64,000 nt of DNA. Origin: Onchocerca lupi. Lineage: Eukaryota > Nematoda > Chromadorea > Rhabditida > Onchocercidae. Within the stretch, counting starts at the first letter, position 1; the number at the start of each line of letters is the position of its first letter. The translations under genes and the position numbers were made by a program. Positions 1-14,084 of this stretch are shown here, one piece after another. Below the pieces are notes generated by a model. It did not search any database and was not told the DNA's origin. It saw only the letters and a program-made list of their open reading frames with translations. The DNA lies in the NCBI GenBank assembly GCA_028564675.1, contig JAOVVO010000093.1, forward strand, positions 62,001 through 126,000, given 5' to 3'.

Positions 1-2
1 TA

Positions 3-3000
3 CAGCAAAATAATCAGTACGGTGTAAATCGTCAAAAGCGTTTAGCCGATTTTGAAAATTCAAGTTTGTTTTATATTTCTTTTTAAAAATTATATGATTA
101 AATCCAATTTAGAATTATATTTCCCAATTATTTCCTCATTTCTTCTACCATCAGAGTTAGCAATAATCAATGAGTTTTTATTCAATTATTGTTTTTTTCA
201 ATCACTCAAAATTATCAAAGAAGATTTCTAAATTTTTTTTAATTTGAAACAGACTTGCACACTTCATTTGATAATAATAATTATAGATATTCATGAACCT
301 GTCGTATCCATAAAATCAGCAAATGATATAGAAGATGAAACAGAAAAAGAAATGGGCTTGGACGATGCATTTGATAGTCGCTTTCAGGTATTCTGAAATC
401 AATGATAATTGAAATTAATTTTGATCATAGAAACCATCGATATGGAATCATTAAATGTATCAGTATAAGTGGAAAGTCGGCGTATCAGACTTCAAAAACT
501 TTTACCTATAATTTTCTTTTATTTATAATTGTTATTCAAATTCAATTTTCTAGGTACTGATACAAACATCTGCGACGAAAGGATCGAATGCTTTAAACAA
601 AGAATCGTTACTTAAACATGTAGAAATTATGCAAGAAATTGCCAATTTTCAAGTGGAAATGTATGGCGAGTATGTAATTTCATTCGAAAAATTATTCATT
701 TAAAAATTTAGATTTGGTTTTTCAATTTTAATATACCTAATTTTAGTATTTACTGAATTATTCAAAATTTTTTATGGAAAATTTCAGCAGAGAGATCTAG
801 AAAAGTTTTATAAAGAATTTTTTTAATGTGCTTGCTACACCTTCCTTGACCAAAATTTCGCGATTATTTTAGAAATTGGACACTATCTGACATATGCTTC
901 AAGCCACCGGCACCACAATTAGCTCTTGGACCTTTTGCTGAAGTATTGATCAAATTGTTGAATCGATTGATCCCATGCATTTGGATTACACCTATTGATT
1001 GTTTTTGGGAAGGATCAAAACCATTGGGACCATCACCACCATTGTCTTTGGGGTTTGTTTATTTCTCTAAAGAGAAAAGGAATATAACGTTTGAATTTGC
1101 AAATCAATTTGTGAATATTTTTTCAATATTTTCCAATAAATAATATCCGATGTTGTTACAGGGAGTGAATAGGATAATCTGTTTTATTCTCTCATTTAAT
1201 TCATTTATATAATCAAATATTGTAGAGGTCAAACATCAATTGTAAGTCACCAAGAAAAACATATTAAATTCTATTTAAAATTTTAATTACTTCGTTAGCT
1301 TTATAACAAGCTAATTGCAGTGCACTTATTAAATCTGAAATATTTATAGACCCGATGTACAAGCTTTCATCAATAATTTACCAAAAGGTGGTATATCGTG
1401 GAAAAATTTAGATCCCACAGCAGTGCTGAAAGAAGTTGCGACACTTTTCGATATTGGATCACTCTTCAATATATTTGAAAGAGTAAAAATTTTCGAATGT
1501 AGCAATGAAGGAAATGTTTTATATAATCAGTTTTATAAAATTTCAAATATAATCTAGTTTGTTTTAATTAAGAGATGCATATTTCATAAGCTATAATGTT
1601 AATACTTATTTACAGACCGGAATAGGATCTGCTTATCTGGATCGTTGGTGTATTGATCCATTAGATCCCGAATGTCCATCTACATCACCAAATGCTTTCG
1701 ATCATTGTAGAGCTTTAAAAAAGTTCCAAACTTGGAATATGGCAAAGCCAGAAAGTGAACAGATAAAATTGGAAGCAGAAGCGATACAGAAACCTGATGA
1801 TCCTACATTCCAGCTTCTTGATGATATTTTTGGTTAATTTTCTTAAGAAAATTTATTTGTTATATTAAAATCACATCTATTATATTTCTGCCTAAGTTTG
1901 TTGTGTGATAATGGGACATTTTTAGATTTATTTCATTAGATGCACAAAAAAATAGATTCACATTCGCAATATATTTACAAAGAATAAAGCATGGAGAAGC
2001 TTAAAGGACAGGAGGGAAGATCTGTTTGAGTGAATACTATCTCATAAAACTTTTTTCATTTACCAATAGAAACAAATATATAACTGACAAATTGCTTGTA
2101 AGATATAATTTCAACTGCTCTTATCAAATTCATTAATCTTCTTTGTTCCAATACCTTCAGAGCAAAAAATGCGAAGAAAACGGGAGATGATCACAACGAT
2201 AAAACCAAGAATTGGAAATGATACAGAATATGATAGCTCCGATTATTATGCATATGAGGATAGTAATGATGATGATTACAACACCAATAATGATACAAAA
2301 AGTATGGTTATTTCACCTTATCTGTTCATAAAATCAAGAGAAAAGCTCAAATAACGAACAAAAGAATTAAAATAATTGATACACTCGTTTTTTGGTAGTA
2401 GTTTTTTATTGAGTTTTTCTCTGCCAATTGCAATTAAAATAAAATTTTTCATTTGAAAAATTTTCCATGTAATTTATATCACAATTTAGTGAAATATAAT
2501 GCGTAATTTTTATTTCAAAACAATTTTATTTCTTATTAATTGACTATTCAAGATTGAAATATTTGAAGTTTTTTGAAAATTTTGTAGAAATTGTTTATTA
2601 GATATTGCATAGACAAATAGATGAATACTAGACATGGTATTTTAAAAAATTGAGAATGAGAGATTTTTTCATGCTAATTCAACATATTTTCAATGGTTAA
2701 ATCATTTTAATATTTCACAGATAACGAGCAACTTATTGAAGAAGAACAATGTTCTCGTCATATTAAAAGTTTCTCGAAATGGTTAAATGAGAATAAACAT
2801 CAATGGAGCGAATTTTTGACACCGGTATTTCACTTATTATTTTCTTCTTAATGATCTTTCAATTAGGATATTTAGATTACTCTGTTTTTGCTATATCATT
2901 CTTCCAATGCTAATTCTGTAGTTTGCAGTTTAATTTTGCAAAAATTTTGTGCTTTCATGCTAATTAAAAGATTTTAGATTCCTATTCGTTGCTTGCATTT

Positions 3001-6000
3001 GAAAATCATTTTAGGAAGAGATGCCGAAATATCCAGATTACGGAAAAATAATGACAGGCGGATGTCAAGGATTTGCACGAAAAACTATGACATGGCCGGA
3101 AGATCTTATAATTGGTGGTGTTAAGAGGAAAGATCATAAGTTGATAAGTGCTGAAGCTTTCCAAAGTATCTTCCTAGTTGCAAGTGTCAGTGATGTCTTT
3201 GCACGTTACAAGGTTTAATTAGTTTTTATATTTAATTCCTTCAGAATATTTGCTTTAAGTATTGATATATTTATATCACAATATCATAAAATAATAGATT
3301 GGTTTTCTTCATATTCTCACTCATATTTATTGATAGTTTTATCATGTGCGTTAATCAGATTATAGATTAAATAAAATTATTCATAAGTAGCATCATCAGA
3401 AGTTTCAAAAGGAATTAAGTTCGTTAAAAACATTATTTTCCAATTAAACTCGAAAATATGACGAGGATGAAGCATTTGAGAAAATGCTAACCTGGATGAA
3501 TTTTGTCATGACTTATGTTGTGTGTGTTTTAGACAGATTCGTCACATTTATACTCATCGCAATATAAGGTTTTATTTTAGGTGCGAAAGCGGCAGCACAA
3601 TTCCAAGCCAAATCTGAATATTGATACTTGGAATCCATATTATGCATCTCAAATTGTTTCCGCTTGGCAACGGAATTTCACGCAACATATCTATGAGCAC
3701 CGCTGGAATACAGAGGTTAAATCATTTTATAATCATAATTCGAGTGCTTTTTACTTCACTTAAAGTTTATGTGAAACTATACTGGAAACTTTTTGTTTTC
3801 CTACAAACGTTAATTATGTAGGATTGACCGAGTTTAGCGTTAATAAACTTGGTGATTTACTCAAGACAAAATATTTTCTAGAAGAAATATAATACTTCAT
3901 CTTTCATCATTCAAATGGAATATATATTTCCATATTATGTGGCATAATTTCCTTACTGGATCATTTTAGATTATGATAGTTTACCTACAAATCAATAAAA
4001 CTTATGAAATATACCCATTTTACTTTAAAACAGCACGGTACAATTACAAATCGACTATAAGAAAATGGAAAATTTTCAGACGAATCGCCAGATACATCCG
4101 CTATCATCATTATCTCTAGAGGATATGCTGAAGGAATTCAGTCAGTTCAAGTTTTTGGTTATCTTCATGGGATATTTTTTAATGGTTTGCTTTTTTCTAC
4201 AAGTTTTGGAAATTGCATTTATTAAAGAACGAATTAATAATGTTTCGTCCTTATATTGCTTAACTCTGAGAGAGGACTGCATTGGAAATTAAGAAGACCA
4301 ACTAAGAAATGGACATTTATGGTGAAAAGGCCTAAAGATCTGCTATATAATTAGGAGGCATTGAAATTCTTCCCAATGTTACAAAAACACTTTTAATATG
4401 ATTTGAAACTGAATGGTTTAGAAACAAAATAAAATTAAAAGATTAGTCCTAGCGGAAACTTTATAAAGTATATTTTAGAAGCAAAGTTCCTATCGTTTAT
4501 TCGCTACTAGCTGTACCCGACCAGCTAGTATATATAAATAAAAATGTAAATGTTCGCTTGTTCACAATCTTAAATCTCCGAAATTTTTAACGATTACTTT
4601 GAAATTTTGACACAACGTTGCATTTGAATACGCGCACGTTCTTATATACTTTCTGTAAATACACATTTTTTAGCTTAATCTGATTAAGTGGAAAAGAAAG
4701 AAAGGAGAAAGCTCAAATTTCCAATATATTCAATTTCCTAATGCTTATAGGCATATAATATTTTTTCTTCTGTTCCATTATCTGTTTAGATATAGGGATT
4801 ATTTGGTTTACTTACTTTCTTACTTAATTATCAAAGAAAAACTCAATCCATTAAAGAAAAAAAAAAAGAATACGCGACATATAATTATCCACGTGAGGAG
4901 CATTTCGTTCTAGATCCAAACCACACAATTCTAAATATTGGTTCTGAGCTTTGGTGAGGTGATTGCAAATGCCAGTCGAATTGGGAATTACAATCTTTTA
5001 AATTGAAATGGCATATCCATTGGAATCATAATAATGCGAGAAATGAGGACATCTGCATCTTTAAAAGATCCTGTCAAGACTGTTGCTTCTACGACGTTGT
5101 TCATTAACTTTTTTACTGCATACCACGAACCGTTGCAAAGCTTTGACTAATTGATATTTCGTAACATGATAATTGGCAGCCGATTTTCAATTGCAATACC
5201 TGCGGTGGCATCCCTGGCAGATCGAGTGAATTCAAAAATTCTGTTGTATAATTAATTGCTTCATCTGCTTCCACAACAGTACCGACGGACATATATGTGA
5301 CTGCCTTGCTTTGAATGTTATACTGAATAATATTGTTAAGTTCGTAGACGTCTTTGTTCTTGGCCGCAATAATGGCTCGTTCATTTCGCCGTCGTGATTA
5401 GTTTGAATATTGCGAAATAGTTTTTCAGCCAGTTTTTCTTTTTACGTCACTAAATTTTGAGCAATGAAATTCGTCCTGAGAACAGGTCAACCAGGACCTT
5501 TCCATTCCCAGTTTCGAGCATTGATGTGAAAATACCTCAGCTGATCGATCGTTTTGCAGCTGAATACGCTTATTTGTAATTAATTTCAACATTTTTACGT
5601 GTCGCCACAAAATAGAGTATTTCAGGCAAGTATTTATTTCGTCCATTGATATCGATCGAGGGATTACAGGTAATATTTGCCTGAAATCTTCCGCAAACAA
5701 TATTAATGCGTTCCCAAACGGTCCGATGTTCTCACGCAAATCTTGTAATGATCGATCATATGCCTCGAGAGATTTTTTGTGCGCCAAATTGTGCATTTAT
5801 CCAAAACAATAAGTTTACATTTTTGCAATTTTTTTCCATGCCAGATGCTTTGGAAATATTGCATGTGGGAATTTCCATGAATTGCCTGTTCAATCACAAT
5901 TTCATAGCGGAATGAGCAGTTCTTTCACCTGGTGACAATGTCACAGCTATTTCGGATGATGCAAGAGCTAAGGATATGTTATTTTGGGGTCGAATTACTG

Positions 6001-9000
6001 CCAGAATCAGTCTAATTAGAGACATTTTACCAATTCCTTCTGGCGCATCCAAGAAGAATTATTATTGGTGTAAACCGTCAATTTGATCGTAAATGCCTTT
6101 TTGATCAAGCATTAGCTGAGGAATATTTGATTGTAAATACGACAAAAAATCACCCATGTTGTAATCTTGTTCACAACATAATTCCGCATCGAAAAAAGCA
6201 GCAGCAGATCTATTCAATAATGAAATTCCCAAGTGACTGAGAACTTTGTTCGCGATCTTTAAGCACAAATCTTCAATCATTATCAATGCTTCGTTGTAGA
6301 TTTCTGCCGTAAAATCCATGTTCATATTTGAATTTTTCTTCCAAATTCGACGTAAAATATCGTCAGCCATGTGCGATTTATATTTTACCCATAACTCTAT
6401 TGGAGATGAAGGAGAATAGGCTGTCAATATGATTGAAAAAAATGCACAAATTTGATCAAAGACGCACAACTGGTTAACTCGAAGACCCTCTTTTGTATGG
6501 ATAATTCTTGGTACTAATAGTGGATGGAGTTTATGATATATTAATCATACAAAAAGTTGGTTATCAGGATAAAGGATAAGAGACGGATATTTTTGATGAG
6601 AATCAAAAAACCAGCTGCTCTTCTTTCCTTTCTTGACATGAACAAATTTACTTCTTCATGAATTATCTCTTCGAAAATTCGACAAGGATGCAATCCAAAA
6701 CACGACCCGATATAGGAAGTCAGAGAGGTAAACTATAAATTACTTGAACGAAATATTTCATTATACATTATCATGAGAATACCTCAACATTTGCGATGCA
6801 ACTACATTCCTTACAAAAGAATAAAACGAAAAAGCACACACTGATGCATGCATTTTCCGCTCTTATCAATCTTGCAACCAATCCGGTGCCTTCCATCATT
6901 CTGCTCATGCTAGTAGTCTCTATCCGCGATACCACGTCAATAATAGTCCTCGAAGCCATCGCTTATTTGAACAACGTGCAATTCACTCTCACTTCCATTT
7001 ATATGAAATACCGAGCCTTGCGTACTCAAGGGCATGTCCATTTTATTACAGAAAATATGCGTGATCAATAGATCCAGCCCACTCACTTATTTTTACCTGT
7101 CACAGGTGTGACATCTACATAATGGTAAGTATATCTATATAAAAACACGGACTTATTCCAATACAACGTTGTTTCAAATTTATTTATTCAAAGACATTGA
7201 GATCTTTCTTAAGATCCAGAATAAAGATCAAGGTAATCAACGAAGTAATTACTATAAAATACAAATCAGTGAAGTACTGATTAGAAATTGCGAGTTTCAT
7301 TTATTTATTTTTACTACACCGCTTTTGAGTCAAAATCTCTTGAATCATAAAAATGACTTCTAAATATGTTGGTACAGCTGTTCTTTAACTGTACCATCCC
7401 ATTCGGCTAATTTAAAATTAATTAAAAACTGAATTGCAGTTTATTTATGCGGGATGGACACAATTAAATTGGGATGGTTGGTGGTTTGCAGTAAATTCTT
7501 CAGTTGGTCTCAGTATCCTTGGCGTTTTTTTGGTTACTTATGCAAGCATTTCCGGTCTTGGAATATCTTCATATATGGGTATCCATTTTAATGCAGCTAC
7601 GACGCAGGTAACATTTTCATTCATGATTTTTTTTTTTTTATTTATCCAAAAGATTAAAGAAATTTTGAGAAGAGAGCATTTTTTGTTGGCCTTTAATTTT
7701 CGCCTTTTAAAAATGAATAATGCAGATTTTCAAGAATGAATTCAGAATTCAAATTTGTAAATTTTGGATTTTTTTTCAAATTCATTAAATATTCTTGTTG
7801 AGCATAAATTCTTTTTGGAAATGTTTCATATGTAACGAAATGCACGTCAATTTCATTTGCTACCTAGTTTAAATTAAAAGGTATTTCTATAATTGCAACC
7901 GCAAACTTTCTTTTTTTTCGTTTATGTTAATTTCAGATAATTTCATGAATTTAGATTGTGCCCTTCTTGACGCTTGGATTGGGTGTTGATGATATGTTCT
8001 TATTGCTTCACAACTATAGAACCGTGTACTGTACTGGTAAAAATAGCGAAATTGGTAACACTAAATCTTTGTCTATGTTATTTTGCAGCATAATTTTTTT
8101 AAATTTATTCCTAATTATAAATCCATCACTCTAAGTATCTTCCTAATAGAAATTTTTAGGAAATTTTCATAAATAATTTTTTTAATTAAATTCCAAGTAA
8201 CGAATATTTTTGATATAATTTTATCAACATCATTCCAGGTATACTAATGAAAGAAACCGGTATGAGTATTGTAATTACATCAATAAATAATATTATTGCG
8301 TTTATGGTCGGTACACTTCTTCCTATTCCAGCGTTAAGATCATTTTGCTTACAGGTAAATCTTTATTTCTAGACCACTTGTTTATGCTTTCAAGATTAGT
8401 TGCTTTTTTTTTTCAATTATTTGTTGTCAGATATTTCTTTTAAAATAAGTTCGTTTCTTCAATTAATCTTTCAATTATGCATTACCTTTTCATGTTCCTC
8501 AGTTTTAGATTGATTTTTACGATTTCATTAGTTTGATAAATTTGTCATGCATACATTAGTTTTTTTTTTCATGTCTGAGATTTTTTTGTTTTAAAGAATC
8601 TATTCTCGTCAGTTTGATGGGTATATTTCATTGGGATAGAAGCCATATAAATCATATGAAACAGAAACATTACTGCAAGTAAATTCAGCGATTAAGGATC
8701 TTTTCATAAATTGAGTGATTTTTTCCACTTTAAAACATAATTTTTGTGGTGATTTAAAACATTGCCGAAACATTGCTAAAAAAGGATGGAAAAAATAATA
8801 AATTTTTTTTTTTTTTTTTCATTGCAGACAGCAATTTTATTGACATTCAATTTGGTAGCTATTATGATAATCTATCCGGCGATGATTGCAATTGATTTAC
8901 GGCGTCGTTCTGCAGGCAGGCGAGATTTGGGTTTTTGTTGCATGGAAAGTTCTTCGGACTCCAAAAAGGTTATTTGCGTTATTTTTTAAAAAAACGAACT

Positions 9001-12000
9001 TTACTTTGATAGAGAAGGATCGTTTTGGAAAACAATTATTTAGTTTGCATAATCAAATTGATTTTTTTGAAAATGAATATTGAATTTTTTTTTTTTTTTT
9101 GGAAGTAAATATTGAATGATTTCATGTAGATGATGAATTGTTTTGTTTTAGCTTAGAGCACATTGCTTAGAGTCAAATACGGAAAAACGAATCGTAGGAA
9201 ATATATGGAGAGCTGACCACATCTATCCGGGTCCACCTCCTTCTTTGGTACCAAGGTGTAATGATGATAAGGAGAAGAAGTGGTATACGTTAAGCGGGTT
9301 TTTGCAGCATTATTACATCCCTTTTTTGACAATGCCGCTCACAAAGGTTATTATTGTCGAAATTATGGACGCTTTAATTTTGCAAGAGAATTTTGACGTT
9401 TAAAGTTTGAAATCGACAAAAATTTAAAGATTGATAGATAAATTTAACTTTTAGTTAATGGTAATCGTCGTATTTACAACGATGTTATTAATTAGCTGTC
9501 TTGGTCTTTATCAGTCAACCCTTGGATTGGAATTATCTGATGTTCTTCCGGAAGGAACACCTCCATCTGCATTTTTAAGAGCAAGAGAGAAGTATTTTAG
9601 TTTTTATCCGATGTTTGCTGTTTTGAAAGGCAATCAAATCGACTTTCCAGAACAGCAAGAACAAATCGAACAGTATCGTCTGGACATTGGTAAAAAATAG
9701 TTCAAATTATTATCTTTTACGAATTCAAGAAAAAAGGTCAAAAAATGACAAGTCTTACTTATTTTCTATTCTAATTTTCTATAAGCTCCTTTATTGAAAT
9801 GTAGTTTCCATATAATTGACTGTGTTTTGAATTCAACAATTTCTCATTATAGCTAAATCAAGCTATGTAATCAAAGTTAATGGTCGTCCGAGTGAAGAGT
9901 ATTGGATGTCATTGATGCGACTTTGGTTGGTTTCAATTCAGAAGCCTTTAGATGATGCTATCAGAAAAGGTGATGTAAATGCAGTTACTGGTGAGATAAA
10001 AACTGGTGTTAAGCTCAGCGATGATGTGAAGATTGCAAGATACCTCGTTTGCTCGTACGGAAATAACTATAACTGCACAGGAAGGGTAAGTATTTATGAA
10101 AAATATTCAAAAATGGAATTTTATTTTGAATTTAGTTTGGCTTCTTAAATTTATAATTTCGATTGGTCCAACTATTTCTATACCGAATCTTGCAAGTATT
10201 TTTTCGCAATTAATTTGATAACCTTGCTGTTTAGAAAATGGTCAATAAATATTTGCTTCTTTCGACATAGAAAGAATTAATGTATTGCACAAAACCATTT
10301 ATTAATATCGATCAAAGTTATTTATTTCTAGATTAGCAACATAAAATTGGTAAATGATGCTGGTATAATCAATGCCGATGGTTTTTACAATTATTTGACT
10401 GCATGGTACAATATTGATAGCATGATGTATTATGTTTCACAAGCTTCACTTTATCCACTGCCTCCTTCGTGGAAATTTATCGAGGTTAATTTTGCTAAAT
10501 TTGATCCAGACATATAGAAATCGAGTTTTGGATTTATGATTTGATGATATGAGAGTAATTTCAGCGTGAAGAAGTTGTTCCTCCAGCGTCACCACCACTT
10601 TATAGTCAAATACCTTTTTATCTTACCGATTTGATCGATACTCCTGCAATTGTAAAAATGATACGAGTAAGATTTTAGAAATTTCCTTTTCAGAATGATA
10701 GAGAAATCTTTTATACTCGCACGAATTTAACAAATGTTGAGTTTAAATATTCTCTTATTTATCTTGTTTATGAAAGTTTCGCTTTTTCATTAGTAGCTCG
10801 TCCTATTTGTATATATAAAAGATAAGATGGTTGGAAAGGTAAAATCTGTATTCAATTTCCGTGTTTTAAATGTGAATGCTAATGACAAAAAAGCAAACTT
10901 TCTGCCAACTTCCATTCTGAAATTGACAATCTAGTTATCTGTGATGTAAGTTTTGGTAAGAATGATGTTTAGCTTGATTTTGGCAAAGATTTCGTTGGGT
11001 AAATTTAATGCGCTGTAGATTTTAATCCAAAATATTTTCAATTAAAAACTGCAAGCATGAAGTGATATAAATCATATGGCTCATTATCAGAAAGTCATTC
11101 AATATTCAATATCAAATAATAAATTTTTATAGAAACTAGCGGATAATCGATTGTTATTTCAGGAAATTCGGGGAATTTGTGATCGATACACAGAAATGGG
11201 CTTACCGAATTTTCCGAGCGGTATTGCATTCATATTTTGGGAGCAATATCTCAATTTGAGGTTATAATAAATTAAATTTTTAAAATTTCATCAGGAATTT
11301 AAATGTGAAAAATTGCAAACTACCAATTTAGCTAAACTTATAACTTTTTAGGGTCAGGTAGAGAAAGGGAATAAAAGAGATATATTAATGATTATTTTAA
11401 AAAGTTTTTTTTTTTTTTGTTTTAAGAATTTGACAATGCCAAACTTCTTTTCCAAAGTTTTTGGTTTTCGATGAATGTATGAAGCGTTGTAAAATTTAGT
11501 AAAAGTAATAAAAATTCTTTTTAATGTTTTCTTGATTTTTAGTTCCAAATTTGACTCTTTTTAGATGGAACCTGCTTCTTGCTGTTGGTGTAATTACTAG
11601 TGCAGTATTTATTACCATATCAATATTAGTTTTTAATCCATGGGCAGCTGTAATGGTTACGATTGTGGTCATTTCGATGGCTATCGAATTAGCAGGTTTT
11701 ATGGGTGCCACTGGAGTCAAACTTAATCCAGTTAGCGCAGTTACGCTCATCACTGCCGTTGGAATCGGTTTGTATGGACTCATTTTTTATTAGAAAATAA
11801 TGCAATTAGTTAAGGGAGTAATTCTATTTATTCATGTCATCATAAAACATTCTTTCAATTGATAAATGATTCATATATCAAATTTCTTTTAAAGCCTTGT
11901 CTTTTACTCTATTTTCATGTTCCATATCTTCATGCAGACCTTTTTGTTTTTTGAATGTGAAATAGAAATTACAGTAGCAATAATTCTTTTTCTTTTTTTG

Positions 12001-14084
12001 GATTAATATTTAAGTGTTAATTTTTTTCATAATTTGTTTGCTGACATTTGTTTTAGGTGTGGAATTCACAGTTCATGTTGTGCTAGTATACTTAACATCA
12101 CTGGGTACTAAAAATGAACGAATGGCAGCATGCTTAAATCATATGTTTATTCCTGTGATACATGGCGGATTATCAACTCTTCTGGGTTTGTTTGCTTTTT
12201 TTCTTTCTCACCGAATTATGAAATTATGTTTGTATTGTGGGAAGACCGTTCTTGATTAATTTTACAATTTTTTCTCCATTATTTACATTGTATTTGTGTA
12301 AAAAAGTTGTTGATAACATTCTGCGATTTGAATAATTTAAGTACATACGTTGATATAATACTTGAAAAGATGGGAATTATTTCTGTAATTTAGAAGGAAA
12401 ATTAAGACTCTAGTTTGATTTTCAATTTTAGGTATAATTATGTTAGCATTTTCGGAATTCGAATTTATTGTAAAATATTTCTTCGTAGTGTTATCGGCAC
12501 TCATCTTAATTGGTCTTTTTAATGGGCTTATGCTACTACCAGTACTCTTATCACTTATTGGACCACCATGTGAGGTAAACTTACCAAAGAGTTGCTGTAA
12601 GTTATCAAAACAAATGAAACTATATGTTATTGTTGAGTCTCTTTTTTGAATACTGTAAAAAATTTGATGAAATCCAGTTTATGACATCCTGTGAATTATT
12701 TATGTTTTAAAACCGACTTTTAAATCTTGACCTGAAATTGCTGCAAACTCTTTATTCGCTATTCTGTTTTTAATTAAACTTGAAATTAAAATTTTCAGAT
12801 TCGTCTATTCGATGAAAAAGCTCATTTACCGGTGCCTGCTCCATTCTCTAAACAACAGAAACATGGTTCAAGCGACACACGAGCTGATGATCTGGTTAAG
12901 AGACGAGTTAGTGGAGCATTTGTTGAAATGCAGGTGTGTGGATAAGATGGTAATAAAATTGACGCATTATAAGAATTATTCGTTTAAGACTGAAATAATA
13001 TAATAACACAATATGAAAATTCATCTCGTTCGTTTAAATAAGATTTAAAATGTTTTGCGTAGAACATTAAATAAGTGAAATTATTCCAATGATTTAAAAG
13101 TTACCTTTGAATCATTGGGATAATTTTATTGCTTATTCTTCTATTTTCTTTAAAGGTTTCAGAATTTTTTGTCCGAAGCACTTGGTGGGCTATTCAAAAA
13201 TGGTAGTCTTCCACTCTTTATTTTTTGTTGCCTTAATTTTTTTTTTTAATGACTTCTCATTTTAAAAAATCATTAATAAAAAAGTTTCAAAATGAGTGAT
13301 TTTCTTAAATCATTTTACAACGAGTTTTCAAATGAGGAGCTTCAAAAAGGAGATAATTATTTAGAAATTCAAATTATAATAATCAAATTTTGATAGGTGA
13401 GTGGTTGTACAGAAACAAATGCTGAAAATAATGATGCCTGTCATAATTCATCATCGTCAATGACCAAAGATTCTCCACATGTTAGTTTTTTTTTCTTTTT
13501 TTTTCCAAGATTTAGCAAACTACTTGGTGAATATCATTATTCAGAAAAGATTTTTTTGCATTTCTTTGAATCCCAATTTAAAAAAAAAAAGTCAAACTCA
13601 TAATTTTATCATAAGTTTCTTGACGAGGGAATAAAAAAATTGATTGCTCCTGAACATTTTATCATGTTTTGCTTTATATTTAAAATCTCAAGAATAAGAA
13701 ATTAATGAAAAAATTTTAACTGTCCAATTGTCGAGATATGACTTTCTTTCCAAAAGTAACATTTGTATAAGTCAGACTTAATTCCTCAGAAAAAAAAAAC
13801 CGAATTTTCAGGACAATCGTTCCTATTGGAATTCATCAGCGTTAGGTAGCAAAAAATCAACAGGGATGATGAATATTCCCACTTCTACTGTACTAATTGA
13901 TCAAGGCCATGAAATTAATGTTAAAACTACTTCTGCCAAAATTCCAATTAGTACGATTGGACGGCAACATTCAACTGCACCACTTCTTTCGTCGGATGCT
14001 ACTTCTAACAGTAGTTCTGTAAAGCGAAATAGCGATGGCAACAGCAAACTGTCCAAGTTTTCCTCGAATGCTCTTAGGTTTTAG
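3..14084 (+). CDS. Patched receptor (PTC-1/PTC-3 class), 5' partial
   Basis: Twelve-pass RND/sterol-sensing receptor of the Hedgehog-receptor family. About 1,340 residues are visible; the first exon(s) with TM1 lie outside the window. Phase-consistent exons: 3-63, 287-387, 554-669, 873-1052, 1350-1482, 1616-1832, 2161-2301 (optional), 2721-2824, 3015-3212, 3581-3715, about 4034 or 4062-4184, 7440-7607, 7955-8054, 8239-8354, 8828-8968, 9152-9346, 9455-9689, 9853-10085, 10332-10484, 10565-10666, 11163-11260, 11565-11767, 12057-12185, 12432-12574, 12799-12933, 13397-13480, 13812-14084. Diagnostic blocks: TPIDCFWEGSKPLGP in loop 1, FNAATTQ then LGLGVDDMFLL in the sterol-sensing domain, LPIPALRSFC, DVLPEGTPPSAFLRAREKYF in loop 2, VGIG|VEFTVHV and LLPVLLSLIGPP near the end. 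The RND acidic residues (GVDD, GVEF) are retained. The cytoplasmic tail is Ser/Asn-rich. I cannot separate ptc-1 from ptc-3 by eye. Confidence 0.93.
4507..6500 (-). mobile_element. Decayed Helitron (Pif1-like helicase remnant) in a Patched intron
   Basis: Reading the minus strand from about 6490 down to about 4900 gives broken pieces of a Helitron RepHel helicase in the right order: the pre-helicase region at 6469-6062 (motifs ELWVKYKSHMADDILRRI, YNEALIMIEDLCL); a damaged Walker A near 6040-6010 (DAPEGIGKM where the family has DAPGGTGKT); the Walker B/FRQ block at 5796-5425 (LILFAEDFRQILPVIPRS); then FLNSLDLPGMPP near 5240-5200 and MPFQFKRL near 5010 with a stop after it. Several frameshifts and stops separate the pieces, and no Rep domain is seen, so it is dead. 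On this strand the copy ends in a CAGCTAG 3' terminus (4513-4507), preceded by a short hairpin and followed by T, as expected for a Helitron 3' end (CTRR). The 4511-4860 stretch is its noncoding 3' part. The 5' end is not identified. Confidence 0.85.
6501..7439. other. Rest of the large Patched intron
   Basis: Intron sequence between the Helitron remnant and the exon at 7440. The part from 6840 to 7080 is less AT-rich than its surroundings and has open frames on both strands (6796-7071 plus, 6959-6771 minus). I recognise no family in either. It may be further transposon debris, for example the 5' part of the Helitron. Confidence 0.4.

Noticed and set aside
1226..1241. Possible 16-base microexon in Patched (flanked by TGTAG and GTAAGT)
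   Set aside because: Its inclusion breaks the phase; the exon ending at 1052 joins directly to 1350 in frame, giving a Patched-like sequence.
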